From a virus, in the IMG/VR virus record IMGVR_UViG_3300048583_000034, positions 35,181 through 99,180 of that record: DNA of 64,000 nt. The stretch is one strand, 5' to 3'. The stretch's first letter is position 1. Each line of letters starts with the position of its first letter. The translations under genes were made by a program, and so were the position numbers. A model generated the notes under the pieces. That model saw only the letters and a list, made by a program, of their open reading frames with translations, was not told the DNA's origin and did not search any database. This document shows, piece after piece, positions 14,920 through 23,233 of the stretch.

Positions 14920-17292
14920 ATGAAGTTTAATCAAATAGTCGAAAGGCTAAATCCTTTCCTACTACATGAAAGGTATTATAATTATACCTTCCCAGAAAAA
15001 AAGTCATTACAGATGTATGACTTCTATGTTTTGGATTATTTGAGATATCTGGTGGAGAATATGTCTCCAAAAAATTTTCGAGACCTTCCTATGGATTTGG
15101 AAGATAGTGTTAAGGACTCGGTGAATAAATTGTTCCCTGCCCTGAGACAGGAATTGTTGAACGCAGTATTCTATGCCGTGTGTGCTGAGATGCGACATTC
15201 AGATGGTTCCAATGGTGGAAATAAATCACATAGGCAATTGTTCACTGGTGGAACAAAAGATGCCAAGATTTATAATGCATATTTGAAATATATGCTATAC
15301 CATAAGGCCAATGATAACGACAAGAAAGAGTTGGTTGATATCCATGGTGCGGAGAAGCCTAGAACTAGAGCACAGATCCCTTCGACCGAAGTTGATAATG
15401 ATGAATTGAGAAATACTTCTTATAAGGCAGCTAGATATGCCATTAAGAAAACTGGTTTATCTGAGAAAGATTTCATGGAGATGTGTCTAAAGATCTTCAC
15501 TGAAGGTGGATGGTCTCAATCCTATGGTGGAAACGCTTGGGGATCAATTGCAAAGGGGTGGCTTATGCTTAATGATGCTGACCAAATCAATCCACCACCA
15601 GCAAGAAAAGGTTCAGAGGATCGTGCCAAGAAGCCTATGAGTGTGGCTATTGACCACGTTTATGATTTACAACACAATACTGATACTGTCTTCAATAAAC
15701 TCAAGAGTTATTATGGAGATAGTGGATATGCTTGGATTGGTAACGTCCTAGACCACAAAGCAAATACTCATAGTTATTTTGATTTACTTAGCCATTGCTC
15801 TAGCATGGTTAAGAATATGGCACAGCCTATATTATATAATCGTCTAGGTTCTACTTGGGAGAATGATATCAAAAATACCTCCCCAGAAGATGATATAGAC
15901 TTAGGGCAATACAATAAAAAGGCGATGTATTATATCGAAGAACCGATCAATGGTAAATTTGTTATATGCACACACCCATTGGCATCTGCTGGCTTCACAA
16001 GAGATAAAATTTATAAAGTCCTCAACTATAAGGATGGTTCTCTTCTTCTTAGAAATGATGAGAAAAAGATTAAAAAAGTTTCAACTGGATATTTCAATCT
16101 TTTAGTTAAAAAAGGCGATGAGGTGGAACAAATTGCTCTCGAAGAGCCTACACCTCAAAATACGAGTAGTAATATTCCTAACACAGATGTTCACAAATCT
16201 AAGTATTATAGCGATGTTGTGACTGGGGACAAGTTGAGAGTTGTCGATGCAGATGGATCGGGAATATTTGGAGATGGTGATATTATCACATATATTAAAG
16301 ACACATATGATACCCACGATGATAAAAAAATGATTGATATCATCGTAGATAAAAACGGTAAGAAATCTTCTGGGTGGAGGAGTAAAAGATTCGAACCTAT
16401 TAAAAAAACAATAGAAAAAACTCATAAATTCAAAAAAGGAGACATGGCTAAGTGTATCGATGACTCTGGTTGGGCTGAAGGTGTCCTAACCAAAGGAAAA
16501 TTATATGAAGTTTTACATTATTCCATAGATGGAGAATCTGAGGAATTTAATACGATTGGATTTGTAGACGACAATGGTGACAAAATTTCTGCATATGTCA
16601 AAAGATTTGAACCACCAAAGGAAAACACGGGATCATTTGAAGAAACCTCGGAATCAGGAACCTTTAAAGTGGGTGACAAGGTAAAATTAAAATATGGTGA
16701 ATCATACCCCGGCTTAACACCGGGTAAAGTATATACTATTACCACCCTACCTGTTTCTAATGATCCAAAAAAATTAACTGCGGTTATTGATAACGATGAT
16801 GATGTTAATGTTATATTTATTTCTAGGTTAGAACCAGTAGATGTCTCTCAGAAAAATAAACCGGGATTTTTCGAGATTGGTTCCAAAGTTAAATTAAAGA
16901 GCAACGAACATTACCCAAACGTTACAAGTGGTAAAGTTTATACGGTCGTAAGACCTAAGTTCATCTCAAGTGATAAATATATTATAACTTATATAACTGG
17001 AGATAATGGGGGAGTTATAGGGTTGTATAACACTAGGCTTCAACAAGTTAGGGATAGACCATCACAAATTGACGCCATAGCCAAGACAGAAGAAATGACC
17101 CAACCAAAACTTAAAATTGGTGATCGTGTGTCATATACTGGAGCTGATGGCAAAACACATACCGGAAAAATTTCACAGGCTAACTCATGGAGTGCCTTGG
17201 TTAATTGGGATGATGGGGTGGTAACACATTCAGTGCCTTTAAATACTCTAACCAAAATAGACTCTTCCAAATTTAGAGACATAAAGATATGA
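14920..17292 (+). CDS. 790-aa protein: helical head plus six SH3-like repeats, capsid-targeting-like N-terminus
   Basis: The N-terminus MKFNQIVERLNPFLLHE resembles a T4 prohead-targeting peptide. Residues to about 330 are helical and include an IDHVYDLQHNTDTVFNKL segment shared with the protein at 20183. From about residue 335 come six modules of 50-65 residues starting near 335, 430, 500, 580, 650 and 730. Each carries a GDKV(K/R) start, a GKVYTV-type strand and a RFEPV-type end, as in SH3-like or KOW barrels. A class B box is five bases upstream. It may be an injected internal head protein that binds nucleic acid or cell wall. Function not recognised. Confidence 0.7.
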   Translation: MKFNQIVERLNPFLLHERYYNYTFPEKKSLQMYDFYVLDYLRYLVENMSPKNFRDLPMDLEDSVKDSVNKLFPALRQELLNAVFYAVCAEMRHSDGSNGGNKSHRQLFTGGTKDAKIYNAYLKYMLYHKANDNDKKELVDIHGAEKPRTRAQIPSTEVDNDELRNTSYKAARYAIKKTGLSEKDFMEMCLKIFTEGGWSQSYGGNAWGSIAKGWLMLNDADQINPPPARKGSEDRAKKPMSVAIDHVYDLQHNTDTVFNKLKSYYGDSGYAWIGNVLDHKANTHSYFDLLSHCSSMVKNMAQPILYNRLGSTWENDIKNTSPEDDIDLGQYNKKAMYYIEEPINGKFVICTHPLASAGFTRDKIYKVLNYKDGSLLLRNDEKKIKKVSTGYFNLLVKKGDEVEQIALEEPTPQNTSSNIPNTDVHKSKYYSDVVTGDKLRVVDADGSGIFGDGDIITYIKDTYDTHDDKKMIDIIVDKNGKKSSGWRSKRFEPIKKTIEKTHKFKKGDMAKCIDDSGWAEGVLTKGKLYEVLHYSIDGESEEFNTIGFVDDNGDKISAYVKRFEPPKENTGSFEETSESGTFKVGDKVKLKYGESYPGLTPGKVYTITTLPVSNDPKKLTAVIDNDDDVNVIFISRLEPVDVSQKNKPGFFEIGSKVKLKSNEHYPNVTSGKVYTVVRPKFISSDKYIITYITGDNGGVIGLYNTRLQQVRDRPSQIDAIAKTEEMTQPKLKIGDRVSYTGADGKTHTGKISQANSWSALVNWDDGVVTHSVPLNTLTKIDSSKFRDIKI

Positions 17293-17387
17293 CAACTAGA
17301 GTCAATTGGAACGATCCATACGATGTTCTAATCTGTCACCCATCTATGTTGACTTTCTTGAAAACCATGATATCTTTGAGAAGTTAA
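17289..17387 (+). CDS. Short ORF, 32 aa, possibly frameshifted
   Basis: The ATG overlaps the stop of the 790-aa gene (ATGA). It encodes MTTRVNWNDPYDVLICHPS and then a tail. The +1 frame encodes a more protein-like ending (VDFLENHDIFEKLNEL), so an indel near 17347 may have broken a longer gene. Confidence 0.4.
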   Translation: MTTRVNWNDPYDVLICHPSMLTFLKTMISLRS

Positions 17388-17534
17388 ATGAATTATGATA
17401 ACATAAAAATTCTCCCCGTTCCAAAATTAGAAGGGGAGAATTTAAATAGATGGCTCAAAAGAGAATCAGCAAGATATGGAATTGAACATCTTAAAGATGG
17501 TAGGTTTTACCTTAAGAGATTCTTCAACATCTGA
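17388..17534 (+). CDS. Hypothetical protein, 48 aa
   Basis: Starts immediately after the preceding stop and ends inside the 3' end of the convergent nucleotidyltransferase gene. The sequence (LNRWLKRESARYGIEHLKDG) looks like a folded small protein. Family unknown. Confidence 0.5.
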   Translation: MNYDNIKILPVPKLEGENLNRWLKRESARYGIEHLKDGRFYLKRFFNI

Positions 17535-19030
17535 GAATAAGCTTCTTGGAACGGTCCAGAAAGAATCAACCCAGCAATCTCTTTCATCCTTTGCTCATCT
17601 GGATCTTCTCCAGCGTTCAACGTCTCTAGAACATATTCGTTTAGAGCGTCAGTTATTGAGCGAAAGTGTGTCTTATCCTTTTGCAAGACCGGAAACCAAG
17701 TCATAAGTTTAGCCCCATCGAAATATTGCTTTAACTTAAGTCTCGTTTCGTCTCTGGTTCCACCAATACGTTGAACCTTCTCTTCTGCTCTAGCAATCTT
17801 AGCGTTGAATTCATCAGCGTTAAAATGTGCTGGTCCTCTGGAAGCTTCGTCGCAATATCCAACAGCTTTCACAACTTCCCATGCTGGGTCGTTAATAAGA
17901 GCAGTCAGAGTCTTGATGTTAAGTTTATCCAGATTATGAATAAGCATATGCTTCTCCACAGCAAATAGAATATGTTTCTTATCTTGGGGAGAGAGTTCCG
18001 AGAACTTTAACGTCCTGAAGATCCTATCCACGATAGGAACACCTGCTCCATCATGACCGTGATAGTTCGAGAAGCCATTATCCTTACGTCCTCTCGTAGT
18101 CGCTTTACCAAAGTCATGGAAAAGAACGGCAAGGTTTATAACGGGATCAGTATATGGGGACACTTTCAAACATTCATAGATATGTCCCAGCACTTGAGCA
18201 TCACCTTCTGGATGATGTTGGGGATCATGATCGAATCCTTCCATAGCAGTAAACTCGGGAAGAATGTCGTGTAGAATGCCCGTCTCTTGTAACTTGTGTA
18301 GAAAGTTCGCCAGAGTCTTACCAGACTTCGCAGACTTATAAAACTCTTTGGAAATGCTTTCCTTGGAAATCGCCTCTGGATTAGATAACAAACTCTTTAG
18401 TTCGATAGCAGCTTGTTTGGTTCCTTCTTCAATATCGAAGCCCATCTTAGCAGCAAATCTAAAGACACGTAGAATTCTAGTGGCATCTTCCTGAAATCTC
18501 TTTTTTGGATCACCCACAGCACGCACCAGAGAGTTTTTCAAGTCCTCCAGACCACCCTGAAAGTCCACGATCTGTCCAGACGCATCCAGACCAAAGGAAT
18601 TGATCGTAAGGTCTCTACGCGCAGTGTCAGCTTCAAAGGAATCCGTCTCAGTGGAGACGTTGTTCTGTCTCCCGATGTCTCCCGAATCCGTTCTGAATTT
18701 CGCAAGGTCATACCAATAGTTTCCCCACTTAATTGTAAACACAGGTTGTAAATCATCCTTAGAGATATTTCTCATCTCATAAAGTTCTGATAACTTCTCC
18801 AGAGGAATATTGGTGGCCATATCCACATCATCAATTTCATTCCCCATAAGAAGATCTCTAGGAACCCCACCAACAATATAAATATCACCCTTTAGTTTTG
18901 ACTTGATATTCTTCATTAAATCAAGAGCAACTCTCAATTCTTCAGAAGATTCCACAGCTTTTATCCACTTGGCATCAAAGTCATCACCATACTTCTCTAG
19001 AAGCATATAGCGCAGTTTGTCGAATTTCAT
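17507..19030 (-). CDS. CCA-adding / poly(A) polymerase-type nucleotidyltransferase with HD domain
   Basis: A 507-residue protein. YIVGGVPRDLLMGNEIDDVD is the class II nucleotidyltransferase core with the metal-binding D-x-D, followed by RRDLTINSFGLD and RFQEDATRILRVFRF. A C-terminal HD domain (LAVLFHDFGKATTR, HDGAG) may act as 2',3'-cyclic phosphodiesterase. The enzyme adds CCA to tRNAs, fitting the many tRNAs here without encoded CCA. MKFDKLRYMLLE resembles a capsid-targeting peptide. A class B box is five bases upstream, with a class A-like element further up. Confidence 0.88.
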   Translation of the reverse strand: MKFDKLRYMLLEKYGDDFDAKWIKAVESSEELRVALDLMKNIKSKLKGDIYIVGGVPRDLLMGNEIDDVDMATNIPLEKLSELYEMRNISKDDLQPVFTIKWGNYWYDLAKFRTDSGDIGRQNNVSTETDSFEADTARRDLTINSFGLDASGQIVDFQGGLEDLKNSLVRAVGDPKKRFQEDATRILRVFRFAAKMGFDIEEGTKQAAIELKSLLSNPEAISKESISKEFYKSAKSGKTLANFLHKLQETGILHDILPEFTAMEGFDHDPQHHPEGDAQVLGHIYECLKVSPYTDPVINLAVLFHDFGKATTRGRKDNGFSNYHGHDGAGVPIVDRIFRTLKFSELSPQDKKHILFAVEKHMLIHNLDKLNIKTLTALINDPAWEVVKAVGYCDEASRGPAHFNADEFNAKIARAEEKVQRIGGTRDETRLKLKQYFDGAKLMTWFPVLQKDKTHFRSITDALNEYVLETLNAGEDPDEQRMKEIAGLILSGPFQEAYSQMLKNLLR

Positions 19031-19057
19031 ATTTGTATTTAAACGATAACCTAGTGT

Positions 19058-19924
19058 TTAAAAGGGTAAATCGTCCTCAGTATCGGGTTCGGTTGGGACT
19101 GGTGCCTTCGGTGTTGGCTTCTTCAGTCTCTTCTTTTTAGGTAACTCACCACCTCTTAAAGTTTTCGGTTGGACATAATCTGGGCTTTCATCATCAAAAT
19201 AACCTGCTTCCTGTCTGACATATTCATCATGATCTCTATAAGCATTAAACTCATAACCTTCCCATACAGGATCTATAAGAACATACTCACCATTAGCACG
19301 TTTCATGACATTACCAGCGTGCCAATCAGGAACACCGCCCCAATTTTCAGACTTCATTACCTTTTCTAGCATATCTTGTCCAACTAAAACATTGTATATT
19401 TCTCTGGGGAGGGCATCAACTTCTGATTTAAGATCTTCCATAACTGCCTTGGAATCGTTCTCATAAAATCTTATAAGTTGATCTGGATTGTTTTTATAAA
19501 AAGTGTATCTATAAACAACCCCTCTGCCTGCATCTATATCATTAAATTCTCCCTCTTCCAAGGGTTCCAGTTTTTCTATACGAGACACATACATCTCCTT
19601 ATCATATTCTTCCCTAGCATAAAAAGGGACTATTCTTTTAGGTGTCCCATAAAATTTGGGGAAAGGAGGATAAGGATTCTTATAAGCAAAACGAACAAAT
19701 CTCAAATATGGATCATCCTTTGTAAATGTCTTGATAACATATGGCCATTTTGGATGAGAATATACGGTCCCATACTTACCAGCACCGATCTGCTTACCAC
19801 CAGAAGCTTCAAACTCTTTCATGAGATCCCACCACCTCTTATCCCTATGTTCCGGGTTCAAAAGAAAGTCCGACACCGTATCAAAGGATTCGTTGATGTG
19901 GAAGAAGGAAGTAAATGAGATCAT
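19058..19924 (-). CDS. Protein-kinase-like protein with capsid-targeting-like N-terminus
   Basis: A 288-residue protein. IGAGKYGTVYSHPKWPYVIK is a glycine-rich loop plus the ATP-binding lysine. DWHAGNVMKRANGEYVLIDP supplies the catalytic-loop asparagine and the DFG-equivalent Asp; the HRD motif is replaced by DWH. The tail is proline- and lysine-rich. MISFTSFFHINE resembles a T4 head-targeting peptide. TAAATA stands seven bases before the ATG. A packaged kinase would modify host proteins at infection, like T4 Alt does by ADP-ribosylation; this is inference. Confidence 0.75.
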   Translation of the reverse strand: MISFTSFFHINESFDTVSDFLLNPEHRDKRWWDLMKEFEASGGKQIGAGKYGTVYSHPKWPYVIKTFTKDDPYLRFVRFAYKNPYPPFPKFYGTPKRIVPFYAREEYDKEMYVSRIEKLEPLEEGEFNDIDAGRGVVYRYTFYKNNPDQLIRFYENDSKAVMEDLKSEVDALPREIYNVLVGQDMLEKVMKSENWGGVPDWHAGNVMKRANGEYVLIDPVWEGYEFNAYRDHDEYVRQEAGYFDDESPDYVQPKTLRGGELPKKKRLKKPTPKAPVPTEPDTEDDLPF

Positions 19925-19976
19925 GCCCTAATATTTAAGGATTTGACTTCTTAAAACACTAGGGTATACTATATAC

Positions 19977-20177
19977 ATGATGGAGAGTGACGTTATCAAA
20001 ATACGTGTGGATGGTCAAGTATATCATCACAATTTGGCAGAGTTTTTTAGACAAGTGGCAAACGATATAGAGTTTCGACAAAAACAAGGTTGGGATGGCA
20101 AACACCACTCACAACAAGTTATGTGTGGAAAACATCTTACGCATTGGTCAATTGAAAAGAAAGATTACGCTAAATAA
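19977..20177 (+). CDS. Hypothetical protein, 66 aa
   Basis: A class A promoter ends six bases before the ATG at 19977; a second ATG follows at once. Charged, with VDGQVYHHNLAEFFRQV. No family recognised. Confidence 0.65.
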   Translation: MMESDVIKIRVDGQVYHHNLAEFFRQVANDIEFRQKQGWDGKHHSQQVMCGKHLTHWSIEKKDYAK

Positions 20178-20182
20178 TTTAA

Positions 20183-20946
20183 TGCTGTCTTTTAATCAAT
20201 TCTACGAAAAATTTGAACGCGGAGAACTTCTACCAATTAATAGAAGACGCAAGATTTTAATTGAAGCACTATATGTTTATCCTTCCTCTGGAGACAAAGC
20301 TATCATGGATGTATATGCATTGTATGCTCTCTGGTGGGAACTCGGTGGTGGCAAGTCATCTTATGGATACGCAGAAACTTCCATAAGAAACGAGAGAGTA
20401 AGAGAAAAAGTAGACAGAGCATTCGAAGAAGCCTTGACCGTAATCTCAAACAAACTCCTACAGGAAACAAAAGAAGCCATCGCAGACGAAGCAGAGAACA
20501 TATTTGACGAACACTTAATACCCTCAAAAGATGTAGTCCTCTGGTTTAAACAAAACAACCTTTTACCAAAATTAAAGAAAGCCTACAATAATGGAGCAGG
20601 TGGCGTTTGGTTTGATACGTTCTCCTATGACGAAACTATACAGATCTTAGCAGCACCGTTCTGGGAAGAACATGCAAACTTATATGGTGGTAAGAAATGG
20701 TCCTCCATAACGGAAGTCACCAAACAACTCGATAACGCCATTCGAAGAGAAAACGTTCAGAGTCTATTAAGCACCTTTGACAAGTTCATGGATCTGGAAC
20801 ATAACACAGGATCTCTCTATTCCAAATTGAACCAAATGAAAGTCTCCAAAGAAACTCTAGACCTAAGAGCAGGTTTCCAATCAGTAAAGGATTTCCTCCC
20901 CTACGTCTCCGACCAAGTTAAAAAATTCATAGGATTAATGCGATGA
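20183..20946 (+). CDS. Head-protein-like paralogue of the 790-aa protein
   Basis: A 254-residue helical protein. MLSFNQFYEKF resembles a capsid-targeting N-terminus. FDKFMDLEHNTGSLYSKL matches the DLQHNT segment of the protein at 14920, so the two share a module. The ATG at 20183 was chosen over an in-frame upstream start because TAAATA lies exactly five bases before it. Confidence 0.65.
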
Positions 20947-21221
20947 AACCAGTGAATTATAATGAACTCTCCCGAGAACAAAGGCGAGAAGTTCGTATAC
21001 AATATATTGAGGATCAAAAAGGTTTGTGTGCTCATTGCAAGGGATCTCTAAGAGAATCACCACCTAGGGAAATATCAAGTAAGTATATTAATAAAAACCT
21101 GTTCCCCGCAAACTTCTTTAATTGGCCCGTGCATCTCCACCACGATCACGATACAGGCATGACCATAGGAGCAGTTCACGCAAAATGTAATGCGGTTCTC
21201 TGGCAATATCATGGAGAGTGA
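20943..21221 (+). CDS. EndoVII-like HNH nuclease
   Basis: A 92-residue protein. CAHCKGSL, VHLHHDHDTGMTIGAVHAKC and NAVLW match the zinc-bound His-Me finger of recombination endonuclease VII. It overlaps the preceding gene by 4 nt, so it is probably a late gene for resolving branched DNA before packaging, or a small homing nuclease. Confidence 0.8.
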   Translation: MKPVNYNELSREQRREVRIQYIEDQKGLCAHCKGSLRESPPREISSKYINKNLFPANFFNWPVHLHHDHDTGMTIGAVHAKCNAVLWQYHGE

Positions 21222-21350
21222 TAAAACCCGAAGTATTTCATAAAACACTAGATTAGGATGTGGTCGCAACAATTTCGGGAAAAATCCTGTGATCATTTTC
21301 ATAATTTTATTAAAAAATTTTTTCTATGGCCTCCCCAAATTTCAATTTCT

Positions 21351-21417
21351 ATCTGATATCTATCTGCTATTCCTAACACGGGGTGTTCACATGAACACTA
21401 TCAGATAGATATCAGAT
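21351..21417. repeat. Long inverted repeat with nested palindrome
   Basis: A 16-bp perfect inverted repeat (21351-21366 with 21402-21417) encloses a second perfect one, GTGTTCA/TGAACAC, at 21383-21398. It lies at the point where transcription converges. Confidence 0.8.
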
Positions 21418-21422
21418 GCGAC

Positions 21423-21465
21423 AAAAAAAGCCCTAGCAAGAACCAATGATGGAACTTGCTAGGGC
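21423..21465 (-). terminator. Rho-independent terminator
   Basis: An 11-bp perfect stem GCCCTAGCAAG/CTTGCTAGGGC with a 14-nt loop, followed on the minus strand by seven T. It ends the minus-strand transcripts of the 21.6-22 kb region. Confidence 0.9.
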
Positions 21466-21659
21466 AAACACAACCAACCAAAAAAGGTTAGGAAATTTCA
21501 CAGGGTTTTTCAGGTTGACCCTCAACCGTTGGCGATGGTTCCCTTTCCATCATGAGGACTGCGCCCAGTAGCTAACTGGCACGCCTAACTCATGACCCTC
21601 TCCGCACTCACGGGAGGCACCCCACCGGGTGGATGAAAGGGGTTAGGGTTAAAAAGTGA

Positions 21660-21791
21660 TTAGCACCCGCAGCAGGGGGCATCCTCGCACCCGCAGGGTG
21701 CATCATTAGGACTGTCCATCCCATCCTCCCAGAGGGAAAGGGCGAGAGCAAAGAAGGCGAGCTTGGCTTGGCGAGATGTGGTGATTCTCAT
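21660..21791 (-). CDS. Cys-rich microprotein, 43 aa
   Basis: The ATG is exactly six bases after TAGAAT of a full class A promoter, which supports a real leaderless gene. The C-terminus APCGCEDAPCCGC is a cysteine cluster likely to bind metal or form disulphides; the N-terminus is a basic then hydrophobic helix. No family recognised. Confidence 0.65.
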   Translation of the reverse strand: MRITTSRQAKLAFFALALSLWEDGMDSPNDAPCGCEDAPCCGC

Positions 21792-21818
21792 AAGTGGATT
21801 CTATTCTAGTGTTTAATC

Positions 21819-22043
21819 TCAGACGTTTCGCCATCCATAAGTGCGGACAGCGTAATCACCAGAGGGAAGCTTGCGGATGCTGGACACACCTTGCGAGACA
21901 TGCCCGCAACAGTCATGCTCACAGTGGCAGCGATAGCGCATGTGAGATTGAATCTCATTCTCATCCGCAGCGCGGACGATGGAGATGGAACGAACGGACT
22001 CACCCGTTTCATCCCATCTATCTTTACCTTTAATGATTTCCAT
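21819..22043 (-). CDS. Small Cys/His protein, 74 aa
   Basis: A class A promoter precedes it by eight bases. The central YRCHCEHDCCGH is a Cys-His metal-binding cluster known from small phage proteins of unknown function. Confidence 0.75.
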   Translation of the reverse strand: MEIIKGKDRWDETGESVRSISIVRAADENEIQSHMRYRCHCEHDCCGHVSQGVSSIRKLPSGDYAVRTYGWRNV

Positions 22044-22075
22044 GTGAGTGAATTCTATTCTAGTGTTTAACCTCT

Positions 22076-22160
22076 CCCGGTGGGTGCCTCGTCACGATCC
22101 CCGCGATTACTGGCGTATAGGATTAAAGAGGAATGGGTGAACTGTCGCACCCACCGGGTC
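22076..22160 (-). ncRNA. Structured small RNA from a class A promoter
   Basis: The promoter (TAAACACTAG, two bases, CAGAAT) places the start near 22155-22160. No ATG or GTG stands at the start position. The transcript begins just before CCCGGTGGGTGC, which pairs perfectly with the 3' copy at 22076-22087, giving an RNA of about 85 nt closed by a 12-bp stem. Confidence 0.6.
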
Positions 22161-22202
22161 TAGGCTTATTCTGTCCTAGTGTTTAACTCGTTGCACTCTC
22201 TG

Positions 22203-22276
22203 GCCTATCCTCAGAAGCTCCAAGGATAGGCTAGAAAGCCCTTGGCCTAGCCCGTGAGAGGGGACTAGGCCAAGGG
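22203..22276 (-). terminator. Tandem terminator hairpins
   Basis: Two stems downstream of the 168-aa gene: 12 bp (22239-22250 with 22265-22276) followed by CTTTCT, then 9 bp (22203-22211 with 22223-22231). Confidence 0.75.
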
Positions 22277-22288
22277 GATTTAGATCGA

Positions 22289-22795
22289 TCAGGCACCCGC
22301 TGGGGCGGTCTCTTCAGCCTTTGGGGCAGCTTCACCGCGAGCGGCAAGCGCATTGTCGATCATCTTTTGAATGCTTTCGTCGGAGAGCTTCAATTGCGCC
22401 CCCACCTTGCGGAGGGATTTGATGATGGACTCGGTCGAGTTTGGGTCGGTCGCGGTGGCGGAATAATCGCGCTCTTTGATCTTGCTCCATTCGACTTCGA
22501 AGAGGTCAACCGTTTCGAATTTCGGATTTCCATCTTCATCCATGGCTTGCAATTCGATTCCGTCAACCGTTTCCATGACTTCGACAACCTTGAAACGGCG
22601 GTCGGTGGCGACGGTGTGAAGGACTTCGAGAATTTCCTTTTCCGTCATGGCGACAGGTTCGGCATTCTTGACAGCGGCAGGGCGGGAGAACTCGTTGCGG
22701 AGTTCAGTAAGATCACCCTTGATTTTCTCGGAAACTCCGAAGGTGAATTGCTTTGGCTTGGCGGTAGTGGCGACTGGCGTGGTGGTGTTGGACAT
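22289..22795 (-). CDS. Hypothetical protein, 168 aa, GC-rich, paralogue of 41353 gene
   Basis: KPKQFTFGVSEKIKGDLTEL, ILEVLHTVATD and DEDGNPKFETVD parallel the protein at 41353 (KTKQFVVNVSEKQKETLQSL, LLEVATN, DDDGNPVEVD). The chain is charged with an Ala/Pro/Glu tail. The class A promoter is ideal (CAGAAT, six bases, ATG), codon use is GC-rich and strong terminators follow, all suggesting abundant expression. Function unknown. Confidence 0.75.
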   Translation of the reverse strand: MSNTTTPVATTAKPKQFTFGVSEKIKGDLTELRNEFSRPAAVKNAEPVAMTEKEILEVLHTVATDRRFKVVEVMETVDGIELQAMDEDGNPKFETVDLFEVEWSKIKERDYSATATDPNSTESIIKSLRKVGAQLKLSDESIQKMIDNALAARGEAAPKAEETAPAGA

Positions 22796-22814
22796 GGTTT
22801 GATTCTGTTCTAGT

Positions 22815-22918
22815 GTTTTATTCGGTGGATGACTCGTTTCGAGTGAGTCAGTCTCATGCTGGTTACTATTGGTAAGACCCTTCCCGAAACCTTAGTGGTA
22901 AGCGGTTCGTCATTTCGT
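22815..22918 (-). ncRNA. Candidate small RNA from a class A promoter
   Basis: A complete class A promoter (CAGAAT at 22925-22930) has no start codon at the expected position. The about 100 nt that follow contain only a 15-codon ORF and end in an ACTCG/CGAGT hairpin before the next gene's promoter. Confidence 0.4.
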
Positions 22919-22948
22919 GGCATCATTCTGTCCTAGTGTTTAACTAGG

Positions 22949-23029
22949 TTATCGTTGCCAACTGGCAACCTCTAATGCGATGGCGTCAATTATTTCATCG
23001 GTGGAGTCAATGGGGATGGTGATGGTCAC
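22949..23029 (-). CDS. Leaderless GTG microORF, 26 aa
   Basis: A GTG lies exactly six bases after CAGAAT of a class A promoter and opens 26 codons (MTITIPIDSTDEIIDAIALE...). The position of the GTG argues for translation. A GTTGCCA palindrome near the end could be a terminator. Confidence 0.5.
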   Translation of the reverse strand: MTITIPIDSTDEIIDAIALEVASWQR

Positions 23030-23043
23030 CCACCCATTCTGTC

Positions 23044-23208
23044 CTAGTGTTTATCCAATTCCTTGGCGACATACTCAAAAGCATTCAAACCAGCATAACC
23101 CGCCTTATGAAGAGCAGAGTCGGCAGCGTCATGATTTGAAAGGTAAATTGCAGTAATAATAATTGCAATTAAGAAAGCAAGGGAAGTAAAGGGAAGGAGA
23201 CATTTCAT
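23044..23208 (-). CDS. Small membrane protein, 54 aa
   Basis: One N-terminal transmembrane helix (LPFTSLAFLIAIIITAIYL) then a soluble helix. A class A promoter lies eight bases upstream. Its TAG stop is the TAG of the CACTAG box of the next promoter. Confidence 0.65.
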   Translation of the reverse strand: MKCLLPFTSLAFLIAIIITAIYLSNHDAADSALHKAGYAGLNAFEYVAKELDKH

Positions 23209-23233
23209 CGTGCTTCAATCCTATCCTAGTGTT

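Larger units (their letters stand above)
21222..21659. other. Convergent intergenic region, 438 nt, no gene
   Basis: Plus-strand genes end at 21221 and minus-strand genes end at 21660. The stretch holds a class A-like element at 21238-21256, a long palindrome, a terminator hairpin, and a GC-rich part with further inverted repeats (GGTTGA/TCAACC, CCAGT/ACTGG, CCACC/GGTGG). I see no ORF with a supported start. Confidence 0.6.

Noticed and set aside
17476-20558. Plus-strand ORFs opposite the nucleotidyltransferase and kinase genes, and minus-strand ORFs opposite 20183
   Set aside because: They are shadow frames without promoters, and the opposite strand encodes recognisable domains.
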